A stretch of 64,000 nucleotides of DNA, from NCBI GenBank assembly GCA_001664505.1, contig CP011806.1, positions 564,841 through 628,840 on the forward strand, in the 5' to 3' direction. The stretch comes from Acidobacteria bacterium Mor1 (GTDB lineage: Bacteria; Acidobacteriota; Polarisedimenticolia; Polarisedimenticolales; Polarisedimenticolaceae). The notes below the pieces were generated by a model. The model searched no databases, was not told the origin of the DNA, and saw nothing but the letters and a program-made list of their open reading frames with translations. The position numbers and the translations under genes are program-made. Shown one piece after another: positions 56,281 through 64,000 of this stretch (position 1 is the first letter of the stretch; every line of letters starts with the position of its first letter).

Positions 56281-58827
56281 ATGAGCATTCAGTCGGAACG
56301 ACCGGTCGAGATCAAGACCCCCCTGGGCGCCGATGTACTGCTGATCAAGCAGATGACCGGCCGGGAGGAACTCGGCCGCCTGTTCCATTACGAACTCGAA
56401 GTCGTATCCACGGATCCGGCCATCGCCATTCCCGACCTGCTGGGCCAACCGGTCACGATCCGGATGGATCTGGCCGACGACGAGGAACGTTTCTTCAACG
56501 GCTTCGTCAGCGCCTGTTCCCAGGGTGGAGCCGACGGTCGTTTCTTCAGCTACCGGCTGAGCGTCCGGCCCTGGCTATGGTTCCTGACCCGCACCGCCGA
56601 CTGCCGCATCTTCCAGGAAAAGACCGTCCCCGACATCATCAAGGAGGTCTTCCGCGAGCACGGGTTCACCGACTTCGAGGAATCTCTATCGGGGTCCTAC
56701 CGAACCTGGGAGTACTGCGTTCAGTACCGGGAGACCGACTTCAACTTCGTCAGCCGGCTGATGGAGCAGGAAGGGATCTACTACTACTTCAAGCACCAGG
56801 ACGGGAAGCACACCCTGGTGCTGGCCGATTCCTACAGCGCCCACAGCCTGGTCGCCGGGGAAGAGGTGCCCTTCTTCAACGCCGACGACAAGGATGTCGT
56901 CGACCGGGACCACATCCTCAGTTGGCACCTGTCCCAGAAGGTGCAGCCCGGGGTGTACGCCCTCAACGACTACGACTTCGAGAAGCCGAAGGCCAGCCTC
57001 GAGACAAAATCCAGTGTGTCTCGGGATCACGCCCAGGCAGAGCACGAGATCTACGACTATCCCGGCGAGTACGTGGTGGCCGGCGACGGAGAGAACTACG
57101 TCAAGGCCCGGATCGAGGAGGTCCATGCCGGCTACGAGATCGTCGAGGCGGAGGCCAACGCCCGGGTGCTCGCTTGCGGGGCGCTGGTCAAGATCTCCGA
57201 CCACCCGCGGGAAGATCAGAACCGGGAGTACCTGATCACTTCGGCCCAGTATCAAATCGGGGTCGGAGGCTATGAGAGCGGTGATGGCGGAGCCAAGGCC
57301 ACCTTTCAGGTGAGCATCGGCGCGATCGACTCCAAGACACCCTACCGAGCGGCGCGGACCACCCCGAAGCCGGTGGTCCAGGGTCCGCAGACCGGCGTCG
57401 TGGTCGGGAAGGCCGGAGAGCAGGTCTGGACCGACAAGTACGGCCGGGTCAAGGTGCAGTTCCACTGGGACCGGTACAGCAAGGGGGACGAGAACAGCTC
57501 CTGCTGGGTGCGGGTCTCGCAGAACTCCGCGGGCAAGAACTGGGGCTCGATGTTCATGCCCCACATCGGCCACGAGGTGATCGTCGAGTTCCTCGAAGGG
57601 GATCCCGACCGCCCGATCGTGACCGGCCGGGTCTACAACGGCGAGAACATGCCGCCGCTGACCCTGCCCGACCATCAGTACGTCAGCATCCTGCGCGATC
57701 ATTTCGGCAACGAGCTGCAGTTCAACGGAACTCCGGGCTCGGAGAACGTGATCCTGCGCTCCCCGAACCACCAATCGGGTATCGCTCTGGGCAACAGTAC
57801 CGTCAGCTGGACCGCCAGCGACGACCGCAAGATAACCATCGGCAACAGCAACAGCACGACCTACGGAGATACGCGTTCCAAACAGGTCGGCGATTCGGCC
57901 TCGGTGAAGTACGGCGCCAGCTACAGCTGGGGCATGGGCCATACGGCCTCGGCCTTCGTCGGCGGCAAGTTCGACGTGTTCGGCGGCGTGTCTTTGGGCT
58001 TCAGTGTGGCGGCCAAGGTCGACTTCGGCGGCGGCACCAAGGTCAGCTACTGGAAGGGGCCGGATATCTCCCTGGGGGCGTCGCAGTTCATCAAGAGCGT
58101 CGACAAGGACATCACCCTCGATTCCAACCAGGTGCTGCGCCTGGTCGCCGGTCCCAACGACGAGGCCAAGATCACCATGGCCAAGGACGGGATCGACATC
58201 CTGTTCGGCAAGGCGGGGCCCGCAGCGGTGGACTCCTCGCTCAAGAGTGGCGCCAAGGCGGCGGTTATCGCCGCCGCCGGGTATGCGGCCGCGATGGGAG
58301 GGTCGCTGGCGGCCAACTACTCGGGGCTGCTGAGTCAGAAGTCGGCGGCCGAGGCCGCAGAAAATGCCCAGAACCCCGACGGATCTCACATCCTGTCGGC
58401 CAGCGACCGCACCAAGTGCGCCGAGCTGAAGGGCGAGGACTGGGAGTGGGACCGCAACTGGGCCGACTACACCGCATTGAGCGTCGCCGGCGTCATGCCG
58501 GTGGTGCTGGCGGGCCTGAGTCTGGCCAAGAAGTGGAAGAGCCGGCAGTCCGAGGCCGCGGGCCAGGGAGCCGACACCTCGTCGGTGGTGCACGGCTTCA
58601 TGAAGTTCACCGACAAGTTCGTCCAGATCCAGTCCGGGGACGAGAACTTCATCAAGCTGACCAAGGGCAAGAAGACGATCGGGGTCGTGGCGGGCAACGA
58701 CTTCATCGTGGTCGCCAAAAACGAGATCAAGCTGCGCTCGAAGAGCGGCAAGGCGCTTCAGATCAAGGTCAGTGAGGCGGTGTTCGACGCGGTGATCCAA
58801 CACAACAACCTGACCGTCAAGAAGTAA
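56281..58827 (+). CDS. vgrG: T6SS spike protein VgrG (TssI) with C-terminal extension
   Basis: An 848-residue VgrG. The gp27-like part (~1-370) has 'FHYELEVVSTDPAIAIPDLL', 'RTWEYCVQYRETDFNFVSRL' with 'MEQEGIYYYFKHQDGKHTLV'; the gp5 OB-fold (~375-460) has 'KYGRVKVQFHWDRYSKGDEN' and 'SCWVRVSQNSAGKNWGSMFM', with 'HIGHEVIVEFLEGDPDRPIV' and 'GRVYNGENMPP'. A beta-helix region follows (~470-640). Beyond it the chain has two hydrophobic helices (~657-680, ~733-750) flanking 'LSASDRTKCAELKGEDWEWD', then a further beta tail. VgrG trimers form the spike that pierces target cells. The extension could be an effector or a docking module. GGAGG precedes the ATG; the stop overlaps the DUF2169 gene by one base. 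Confidence 0.95.
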   Translation: MSIQSERPVEIKTPLGADVLLIKQMTGREELGRLFHYELEVVSTDPAIAIPDLLGQPVTIRMDLADDEERFFNGFVSACSQGGADGRFFSYRLSVRPWLWFLTRTADCRIFQEKTVPDIIKEVFREHGFTDFEESLSGSYRTWEYCVQYRETDFNFVSRLMEQEGIYYYFKHQDGKHTLVLADSYSAHSLVAGEEVPFFNADDKDVVDRDHILSWHLSQKVQPGVYALNDYDFEKPKASLETKSSVSRDHAQAEHEIYDYPGEYVVAGDGENYVKARIEEVHAGYEIVEAEANARVLACGALVKISDHPREDQNREYLITSAQYQIGVGGYESGDGGAKATFQVSIGAIDSKTPYRAARTTPKPVVQGPQTGVVVGKAGEQVWTDKYGRVKVQFHWDRYSKGDENSSCWVRVSQNSAGKNWGSMFMPHIGHEVIVEFLEGDPDRPIVTGRVYNGENMPPLTLPDHQYVSILRDHFGNELQFNGTPGSENVILRSPNHQSGIALGNSTVSWTASDDRKITIGNSNSTTYGDTRSKQVGDSASVKYGASYSWGMGHTASAFVGGKFDVFGGVSLGFSVAAKVDFGGGTKVSYWKGPDISLGASQFIKSVDKDITLDSNQVLRLVAGPNDEAKITMAKDGIDILFGKAGPAAVDSSLKSGAKAAVIAAAGYAAAMGGSLAANYSGLLSQKSAAEAAENAQNPDGSHILSASDRTKCAELKGEDWEWDRNWADYTALSVAGVMPVVLAGLSLAKKWKSRQSEAAGQGADTSSVVHGFMKFTDKFVQIQSGDENFIKLTKGKKTIGVVAGNDFIVVAKNEIKLRSKSGKALQIKVSEAVFDAVIQHNNLTVKK

Positions 58828-61100
58828 TGATCATCCTCAACGAGACGGCCTTTACGCTCGCGCCCCTCGCCGGTCAGGTGAACTATCCGGGGCGCTCGAT
58901 GACGGTCATCGTCAAGGGCACGTTTCGCCTGCTCGACGGCCGGGTCGCGGAGCCGCTGGAAGAGCAGGAATACACCAGCGGCGATCAGCCCTACCCCGGT
59001 GACGAGGAACAAGAAGGGCCGTCTCGCTACGAGTCGGATCTGTGCCCGTTCAAGCCGCGTACGGATCTGCTGCTGGTGGGTAGTTGCTATCCGCCTCGGG
59101 CGCCGGTTGCGGAGTGCAAGGTCGGCTTCCATGTCGGACGCCACGGCGGCGAGTTGCGGGTCATCGGCGATCGCCGGTTCGAGAAGGGGCTGCTGCGGGT
59201 TTCGGTGACCGATCCGCTGCCCTTCGAGCGGATGGAGCTTCGAGCCGAGAAGGCGTTCGGCGGGCCCGGATTCCCGGCCAACCCTCACGGCAAGGGGGTC
59301 GAGGTCCTCGAGCAGGACGGCCGCAAGGTTCAGCCCCTGCCGAATATCGAAAGTCCGAAGGATCCGGTCACGTCGCCGAAGAGCCGGCCGCAGCCTGCGA
59401 TGTTCGCGCCTTTCGGCCGCATGTGGGAGCGCCGGATGCAGCAAGCCGGCACCTACGACGAACGCTGGCAGAAGGAACGGTGGCCCTGGTTCCCCAAAGA
59501 CTTCGACTGGGCTCATTTCAACTCGGCTGCACCGGAGATGCAGGTCGACGGTTACCTGCACGGTGACGAGCCGGTGCGCCTTACGAACCTTCACCCGGAT
59601 TTCCCCGAGTTCGAAAGCTCGCTGCCGGGCATCCGGGTCAGGGCCTTCAGCAATCGGCTCGTCGATCGCGAGGCGCGCTTCGCCGAGTTGGAGATGAACC
59701 TCGACACCGTCTGGGTCGATGCTGACGAACACACCCTGGTTCTCGTCTGGCGTGGAGTCCAGGAGGTCGAATCGGAAGAGCTCGACGACGTGGAGCATCT
59801 CTACGTCGTGGCCGAGGAACTGGCCAACGATCCTGCCGACACCGCCGACTGGCGTCATCGCTTCGACCGCCGTCTGGCCTCCCTGGCCGCTCCCGAGGAG
59901 GACGATGTCGTCGACGACCTGGGCGAAGCGCCCCAGGAGGGCGAGGTTTCCGCCGCAGAGGATGACGCGGAGGATTCCGATGCGGGGTTCGACGCCGAGT
60001 CCGCCAACATCGACGCGGAACTCGCCGCCGCCGGTGTCGATGCCGAAGAAGCGGTGCGCCGCCTATCGGCTCAGGCCCCGGTAGATGAAGAGGACGAGGA
60101 CGCGCCGGCACCTGAGCCTCTGGCGGAGCCGTGGACCCGGGAGCGGGTCGCGGCGAGCCGGGAGGCCGGCGAGGATCTGAGCGACGCGCCGTTGGGCGGC
60201 CTCGATCTTTCCGCCCTGGATCTTCAGGGTCTCGACCTTTCCGGGGCGGATCTGTCGGGAGCGAATCTCCGGGGTGCGAACCTTTCGGAGGCGATTCTCA
60301 GCGAGGTGCGGCTCGACGGTGCGGACCTCAGCGGCGCAAAGCTCAGCGGGGCGAACCTGGCGGGTGCTACCGCCGACTCACTCAAACTCTGCGAAGCGGA
60401 GTTGCTCGAGGCCGACCTGGCCGGGGTGGTGTTGCGTAACCTCGACGCGAGCCGAGCGTCGTTGGCCGGCGCCAACTTCGAAGATGCCGAGCTTCCGGCG
60501 GCGGTGTTCGACGGCTGCGACGGGAGCGGGGCGGTGTTCTCGGGCTGCCGGCTCCAGGACGCGTCCTTTCGTGGCGGCAACTTGACCGCGGCGATCTTCG
60601 CCGGGGCCTCCCTGGAGCGGGTTCGCTTCTCGGACGTTCGGATGGAGACGGCGGTTCTCGAGGGCGCCCTGGCGACGGGCGCGGATTTCAGTAACGCCGA
60701 TCTGAAGGGGCTGCGCGCCTCGGAGCAGGGACGCTTCAACGAAGCGGTCTTCGCCGGAGCCCGGGGGGACGATTCGATCTGGGCGGAGTCGGACCTGTCG
60801 GGGAGCGACCTGGCCGGCGTCGACTTTCCCGGCGCCGATTTCACCGGAGCGGTGCTCGCCGGCGCCGATCTGCATGCCGCCGACCTGCGAGAGGCCAGGC
60901 TGCTGAAGGCCGACCTGAGGGGGGCAGTGCTGCGCGAAGTCGATCTGTTCCGGGGCAATCTCGAACGGGCCGACGCATCCGAGGCGGATCTGCGCGGCTC
61001 GAACCTCTACGAGGTCAACCTGCTGGGCACGGTGCTGGACGACGCTCGTCTGGATGGCGCCGATCTGGGCAAGACCCTGTTGGCCGGGGAGGACTCGTGA
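58827..61100 (+). CDS. DUF2169 protein with pentapeptide repeats
   Basis: A 757-residue protein. The N-terminal ~315 residues are DUF2169, with 'AFTLAPLAGQVNYPGRSMTV', 'EKAFGGPGFPANPHGKGVEV' and 'QKERWPWFPKDFDWAHFNSA' followed by 'APEMQVDGYLHGDEPVRL'. An acidic linker (~335-430, many Asp/Glu/Ala) leads to ~60 pentapeptide units of the Ala-Asp/Asn-Leu-x-x type from ~454 to the end, such as 'LDLQGLDLSGADLSGANLRG'. The repeats fold as a right-handed square helix. DUF2169 proteins with DUF4150/PAAR partners are encoded beside vgrG in many T6SS and probably load or adapt effectors onto the spike. The start overlaps the vgrG stop by one base; the next gene overlaps its stop by 4. Confidence 0.92.
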   Translation: MIILNETAFTLAPLAGQVNYPGRSMTVIVKGTFRLLDGRVAEPLEEQEYTSGDQPYPGDEEQEGPSRYESDLCPFKPRTDLLLVGSCYPPRAPVAECKVGFHVGRHGGELRVIGDRRFEKGLLRVSVTDPLPFERMELRAEKAFGGPGFPANPHGKGVEVLEQDGRKVQPLPNIESPKDPVTSPKSRPQPAMFAPFGRMWERRMQQAGTYDERWQKERWPWFPKDFDWAHFNSAAPEMQVDGYLHGDEPVRLTNLHPDFPEFESSLPGIRVRAFSNRLVDREARFAELEMNLDTVWVDADEHTLVLVWRGVQEVESEELDDVEHLYVVAEELANDPADTADWRHRFDRRLASLAAPEEDDVVDDLGEAPQEGEVSAAEDDAEDSDAGFDAESANIDAELAAAGVDAEEAVRRLSAQAPVDEEDEDAPAPEPLAEPWTRERVAASREAGEDLSDAPLGGLDLSALDLQGLDLSGADLSGANLRGANLSEAILSEVRLDGADLSGAKLSGANLAGATADSLKLCEAELLEADLAGVVLRNLDASRASLAGANFEDAELPAAVFDGCDGSGAVFSGCRLQDASFRGGNLTAAIFAGASLERVRFSDVRMETAVLEGALATGADFSNADLKGLRASEQGRFNEAVFAGARGDDSIWAESDLSGSDLAGVDFPGADFTGAVLAGADLHAADLREARLLKADLRGAVLREVDLFRGNLERADASEADLRGSNLYEVNLLGTVLDDARLDGADLGKTLLAGEDS

Positions 61101-63109
61101 GCGACGAAGCGGCCTGGAAGGGCGGTGTGCTCACGGCCGAGGAGGTGCGGCGCCGCGCCTCCCAAGGCCTGCCCATGGTGGGTTCGCAGTTGCGTGACCT
61201 GGATCTCAGCGGCGCGGACCTCGCCGGGGTCGACCTGACCCAGGCCACCCTGAACAACGTGGTGCTCGACGGCGCCCGGCTCCGCGGCGCCAACCTGTCG
61301 ATGACCTCGATGCGCAACGTGAGCCTGCGTAACGCCGACTGTAGCGACGCGAAGCTCCAGTCCGCTGAATGGGTCAATTGCGACGCTAGCGGGGCACGCT
61401 TCGTCGGCGCGGACCTGAACGCGATCGATATCCAATCGGAGTCGCGGTTGAAACGGCCTATCGGGGAAGTCGACCTCGACGATCCCGACCTCGATCTCGG
61501 CTCTCTGCTGGAGCCGGACGACGTCGCGCTGGGTTCCTGTTTGCTGAGCGGCGCCGACTTCAGCGGGGCGAACCTGTCTCTGGCCTCCTGGAACGGGGTC
61601 GACGCTTCCGGAGTGAAGCTCGACGAGGCCCGCCTCGCTCATGCGGCCTTCGAGGGGAGTGTCCTGCGCGAGGCCTCGCTCTCCCGGGCAAACCTGGGAG
61701 GAACCCGATTCGATCATGTGGACCTGTCGGGAGCCGACTGCCGCGACGCCGACCTCAGCGCCGTACGCTGGGAGGAGGTGGAGCTGCGGGGCGGAGTGCT
61801 CGAAGGTGCCGACTGGCGCCAGGCCCGCCTTTCCCGGGTGGGGCTCGAGGTCGAGGGCGCGCTTCCTGCGTCATGGGCCGCCTGCCGGCTGGAGGCCTGC
61901 CGTTTGCCGGGGTGGGATGGAGCTGCGCTGCGTCCCGAAACCGCCGGGGAGGATCATCGCGGCCTGTCTCTGAGCGGCACGGCGATGTGCGGCTTCGATC
62001 TTTCCGGGTCCCGGCTGGACGGGGTGCTGATCGAGGGCGCGGATCTGCGGGCCTGTTCGTTCGAGGGGGCGGCACTGGATGACGCGACCTTTGACGGAGT
62101 GGTGCTCGAGAGTTGCAACTTCAGCGGTTGTGATCTGTCCGGGGCGAGTTTCCCCGGTTGCGACCTGACCGGTGCCCGCTTCGAGGGGGCGACGCTCTCG
62201 GGAGTCGAACTGCCCGAAGCGAAGCTGCCGCGGGTGCGCTTCGACGGCCTGGAACTCGAGGATGTCGATCTGACCTCTGCGGAACTCGACGGAGCCTCCT
62301 TCGTCGGCAGTGTGCTGCGGGACGTCGACTTTTCCGAGGGCGGTCTCGAGCAGGCGGATTTCCGGGACGCGAGCCTGTCCTCGGTGCGGCTTCACGGAGT
62401 GCGTCTCGGAAGAGCCCGCTTCGACGGGGCGCGTCTGGAAGAATGCGATGTCTCCGGGGCGTCCCTCGAAGGCAGCGGATGGGCCAAGGCCGAGGCCGAC
62501 GGATGCCTGCTTGCGGGTGCGAACTTCCAGGGCGGACGGCTGGAGCAGGCCCGGTTCCTGCGCTGCGATCTCAGCGGGGCCAACCTCCGGGGTTTGGATC
62601 TGTCGGGTTGCGTGCTCTCGGATTCGGACTTCAGCGGCGCGGAGTTGCAAGGGGGGAACCTCGAGGGGGTCAAGGCGGACGAGACCTGTTTCGACGGGGC
62701 CAACCTCGACGGCGCGGCGTTGGCCGGCGCGTCCCTGCGCACGGCGGATTTCAGCCGGGCAAACTTGCGCGAGGCGAGTCTCGACGAGGCGGATTTGCGC
62801 AGCGCCCGGTTCGAGGAGGCCGACCTGACCCGGGCCAGTCTGCGGCGTTGCCGGCTCGATCGAGCGGAACTGAACGGCGCGGTCTCGTCGGGAGCGACCT
62901 TCTCCGGCGCATCGATGCGCTACGCCGACCTGTCTCATCTCGAGGCGCGCAAGGCAGATTTTTCCGATGCGGTGCTGCTTCAGGCGGTCCTGCATCGCAT
63001 GAACGACGAGGGGGCGAACTGGTCCGGCGCCGAGCGCCAGGACTGCGACGAGACCGACCCCGAACTGTCCAAGGCAGAGGACTGGCGCCCGCCCGAACCG
63101 GCGCGCTGA
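61097..63109 (+). CDS. Pentapeptide-repeat protein of the VgrG operon
   Basis: A 670-residue protein built almost wholly of pentapeptide repeats, roughly 100 units, with 'LDLSGADLAGVDLTQATLNN' near the start and 'LRGLDLSGCVLSDSDFSGAE' later; two less regular stretches lie near 115-140 and 230-275. It lacks the DUF2169 part of its neighbour. The long square helix could act as a rod or extended docking surface for the spike, or as an effector chaperone; this is inference from its place between DUF2169 and DUF3540 genes. The start overlaps the previous stop by 4 bases (GTGA), and a short gap of 26 bases leads to the DUF3540 gene. It is not a DNA-mimic QnrB-like protein, being far longer and linked to T6SS. 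Confidence 0.9.
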   Translation: MSDEAAWKGGVLTAEEVRRRASQGLPMVGSQLRDLDLSGADLAGVDLTQATLNNVVLDGARLRGANLSMTSMRNVSLRNADCSDAKLQSAEWVNCDASGARFVGADLNAIDIQSESRLKRPIGEVDLDDPDLDLGSLLEPDDVALGSCLLSGADFSGANLSLASWNGVDASGVKLDEARLAHAAFEGSVLREASLSRANLGGTRFDHVDLSGADCRDADLSAVRWEEVELRGGVLEGADWRQARLSRVGLEVEGALPASWAACRLEACRLPGWDGAALRPETAGEDHRGLSLSGTAMCGFDLSGSRLDGVLIEGADLRACSFEGAALDDATFDGVVLESCNFSGCDLSGASFPGCDLTGARFEGATLSGVELPEAKLPRVRFDGLELEDVDLTSAELDGASFVGSVLRDVDFSEGGLEQADFRDASLSSVRLHGVRLGRARFDGARLEECDVSGASLEGSGWAKAEADGCLLAGANFQGGRLEQARFLRCDLSGANLRGLDLSGCVLSDSDFSGAELQGGNLEGVKADETCFDGANLDGAALAGASLRTADFSRANLREASLDEADLRSARFEEADLTRASLRRCRLDRAELNGAVSSGATFSGASMRYADLSHLEARKADFSDAVLLQAVLHRMNDEGANWSGAERQDCDETDPELSKAEDWRPPEPAR

Positions 63110-63135
63110 GCGGATCGATTTCCGAGGAGGTGGCG

Positions 63136-63852
63136 ATGAGCCCCATGATGGACAACCTGGTGATGCTTCCCGAGCCCGAACAGGGCAACCCCCAGGACCT
63201 GCTGGCCCGGGGACAGGTCCGCGGCGACGGCGAGCGCTGCTTGCCGCTGCAGGGTGGCGCGGAGGCGCGGATTAACGCCGACGACGTCCTCGAGGTCGTC
63301 GCTCCCGACGGCAGCCTCGTGTTCGAGTACGATCCGAGTTCCGGGCGGCAGCGGGTCTTCGCGCCCCAGGGGCGGCTGGAGATCGCCGCTCCGCAGACCC
63401 TCACCCTGAGGGCCTCGGAACGGATAGAGCTCGACGCGCGGGAACTGGAGCTGCGAGGCAGGGAAAATCTCTCGCTCAAGGGCGGGTCGGCCCGCTCGTC
63501 GGCCCGCTCGTCGGTAAGGCTCGGCCCGGACTCGCTGGATCTGGCCGCGGACCGGATGGAACTCGCGACCCAGGAGGCCGATTGGACCCTGGGGGACGCA
63601 TCTCTGCAGGGCAACCGGGCGGAGGTTTCCTTCAAGCGCGCTTCGATGGCCGTCGGCCGCCTGGAGGCGGTGACGCGAACGTTGGTGCAGCGCGCCCGCA
63701 ACGTCTACCGCACCGTGGAGAAGCTGTCCCAGCTACGGGCGGGGAGAGTCCGCACGGTCGTGGAAGGAAGCCACGTCTGCCGCGCGAACAAGGCGTCGAT
63801 CCACGCCGAGCAGGACGTACGGGTCCAGGCCGAAAAGATCCATCTGGGCTGA
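63136..63852 (+). CDS. DUF3540-family T6SS-associated protein
   Basis: A 238-residue protein of the DUF3540 family: 'LARGQVRGDGERCLPLQGGA', 'ADDVLEVVAPDGSLVFEYDP', then repeated beta units ('APQTLTLRASERIELDAREL', 'GPDSLDLAADRMELATQEAD') and a helical close with 'LEAVTRTLVQRARNVYRTVE' and 'ASIHAEQDVRVQAEKIHLG'. DUF3540 proteins are found next to VgrG, DUF2169 and DUF4150 genes and resemble the beta-helix of VgrG tips; the function is unproven. GAGGAGG precedes the ATG by 5 bases. The DUF4150 gene begins 13 bases after the stop. Confidence 0.85.
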   Translation: MSPMMDNLVMLPEPEQGNPQDLLARGQVRGDGERCLPLQGGAEARINADDVLEVVAPDGSLVFEYDPSSGRQRVFAPQGRLEIAAPQTLTLRASERIELDARELELRGRENLSLKGGSARSSARSSVRLGPDSLDLAADRMELATQEADWTLGDASLQGNRAEVSFKRASMAVGRLEAVTRTLVQRARNVYRTVEKLSQLRAGRVRTVVEGSHVCRANKASIHAEQDVRVQAEKIHLG

Positions 63853-63865
63853 GGGAGGAATTACG

Positions 63866-64000
63866 ATGCCGAAGGAAGGCAAGGTACCCCAGGTTACAGC
63901 CACCGTGATCCCGCTGGCGGTGATGCCGGCCTCGACCAAGGGAGGCGGCACCTGTTTCGCGTTCCCGGACACCTGCCTCACGCCGGCGCCTCCGGCGCCG
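63866..64000 (+). CDS. DUF4150 PAAR-like protein, N-terminal part (cut by window end)
   Basis: The first 45 codons of a gene that runs off the window. The translation begins 'MPKEGKVPQVTATVIPLAVM' and contains 'CFAFPDTCLTPAPPAP', matching the DUF4150 start (Phe-Pro-Asp-x-Cys-x-x-Pro followed by a Pro-rich run). DUF4150 is a PAAR-like fold that caps the VgrG spike and is often fused to toxin domains, so the missing part may encode an effector. GGGAGGAA lies about 5 bases upstream of the ATG. It is the fifth gene of the vgrG operon in this window. Confidence 0.8.
   Translation, partial: MPKEGKVPQVTATVIPLAVMPASTKGGGTCFAFPDTCLTPAPPAP

Overview
The window is a GC-rich, gene-dense bacterial chromosome segment of about 50 genes with short intergenic gaps. 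I see no tRNA, rRNA, CRISPR array, insertion sequence or phage. The gene mix points to a free-living Gram-negative: a Pal/OmpA-type lipoprotein, paired M16 peptidases, a CRTAC1-type FG-GAP/ASPIC-UnbV protein, an OPT transporter, cobalamin-dependent MetH, a DUF4097 protein, and a type VI secretion system (T6SS) with DUF2169, DUF3540 and DUF4150 accessories. I favour Acidobacteriota or a myxobacteria-like lineage, but this is inference from gene content and no marker gene settles it.

Layout. 1-20 kb is housekeeping and envelope material: the tail of a DUF4382 protein, a short-chain dehydrogenase lacking the catalytic Tyr, a UDP-GlcNAc 2-epimerase homologue, a DUF4097 protein, a minus-strand set (TPR lipoprotein, CRTAC1 protein, phosphoesterase), a cysteine or cystathionine beta-synthase, a sigma-70 factor, a TauE/SafE permease, an active/inactive M16 pair, a MATE transporter, a Pro-Glu-Lys repeat protein, a hybrid histidine kinase with degenerate catalytic and Hpt motifs, and a DUF1570-like putative peptidase.

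20-31 kb holds metH, preceded in the same operon by a 46-residue zinc-ribbon gene and an ATP-grasp gene. Glycogen synthase lies upstream on the same strand. A divergent operon carries two further ATP-grasp paralogues and an arginine deiminase. Three paralogous ligases beside a deiminase may form an uncharacterised pathway.

31-41.6 kb encodes a membrane-anchored unknown protein with an OPT transporter, a large secreted subtilase, a MiaE-type tRNA hydroxylase, a small secreted protein, an ABC-2 exporter pair, an OmpA-type lipoprotein and a low-complexity envelope protein.

42-64 kb is a T6SS. The main operon is tssA-tssB-tssC-hcp-tagJ-tssE-tssF-tssG-clpV, followed by a probable M35 (aspzincin) metallopeptidase that is a good effector candidate and by a TPR-methyltransferase fusion. 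A convergent gene encodes an apparent TssB-TssC fusion-like sheath paralogue. A second operon follows: vgrG with a C-terminal extension, DUF2169 plus pentapeptide repeats, a second pentapeptide-repeat protein, DUF3540 and a DUF4150 PAAR-like gene cut by the window end. The genes as a whole supply sheath, tube, baseplate, spike and recycling ATPase. The membrane-complex genes tssJ, tssL and tssM, and tssK, are not in the window.

Promoters are hard to see. Several transcription units are preceded by a TANNNT hexamer, some so close to the start codon that leaderless mRNA is possible. Convincing intrinsic terminators occur at 428-470, 38069-38098 and 40077-40105, and a 12-bp hairpin separates hcp from tagJ.
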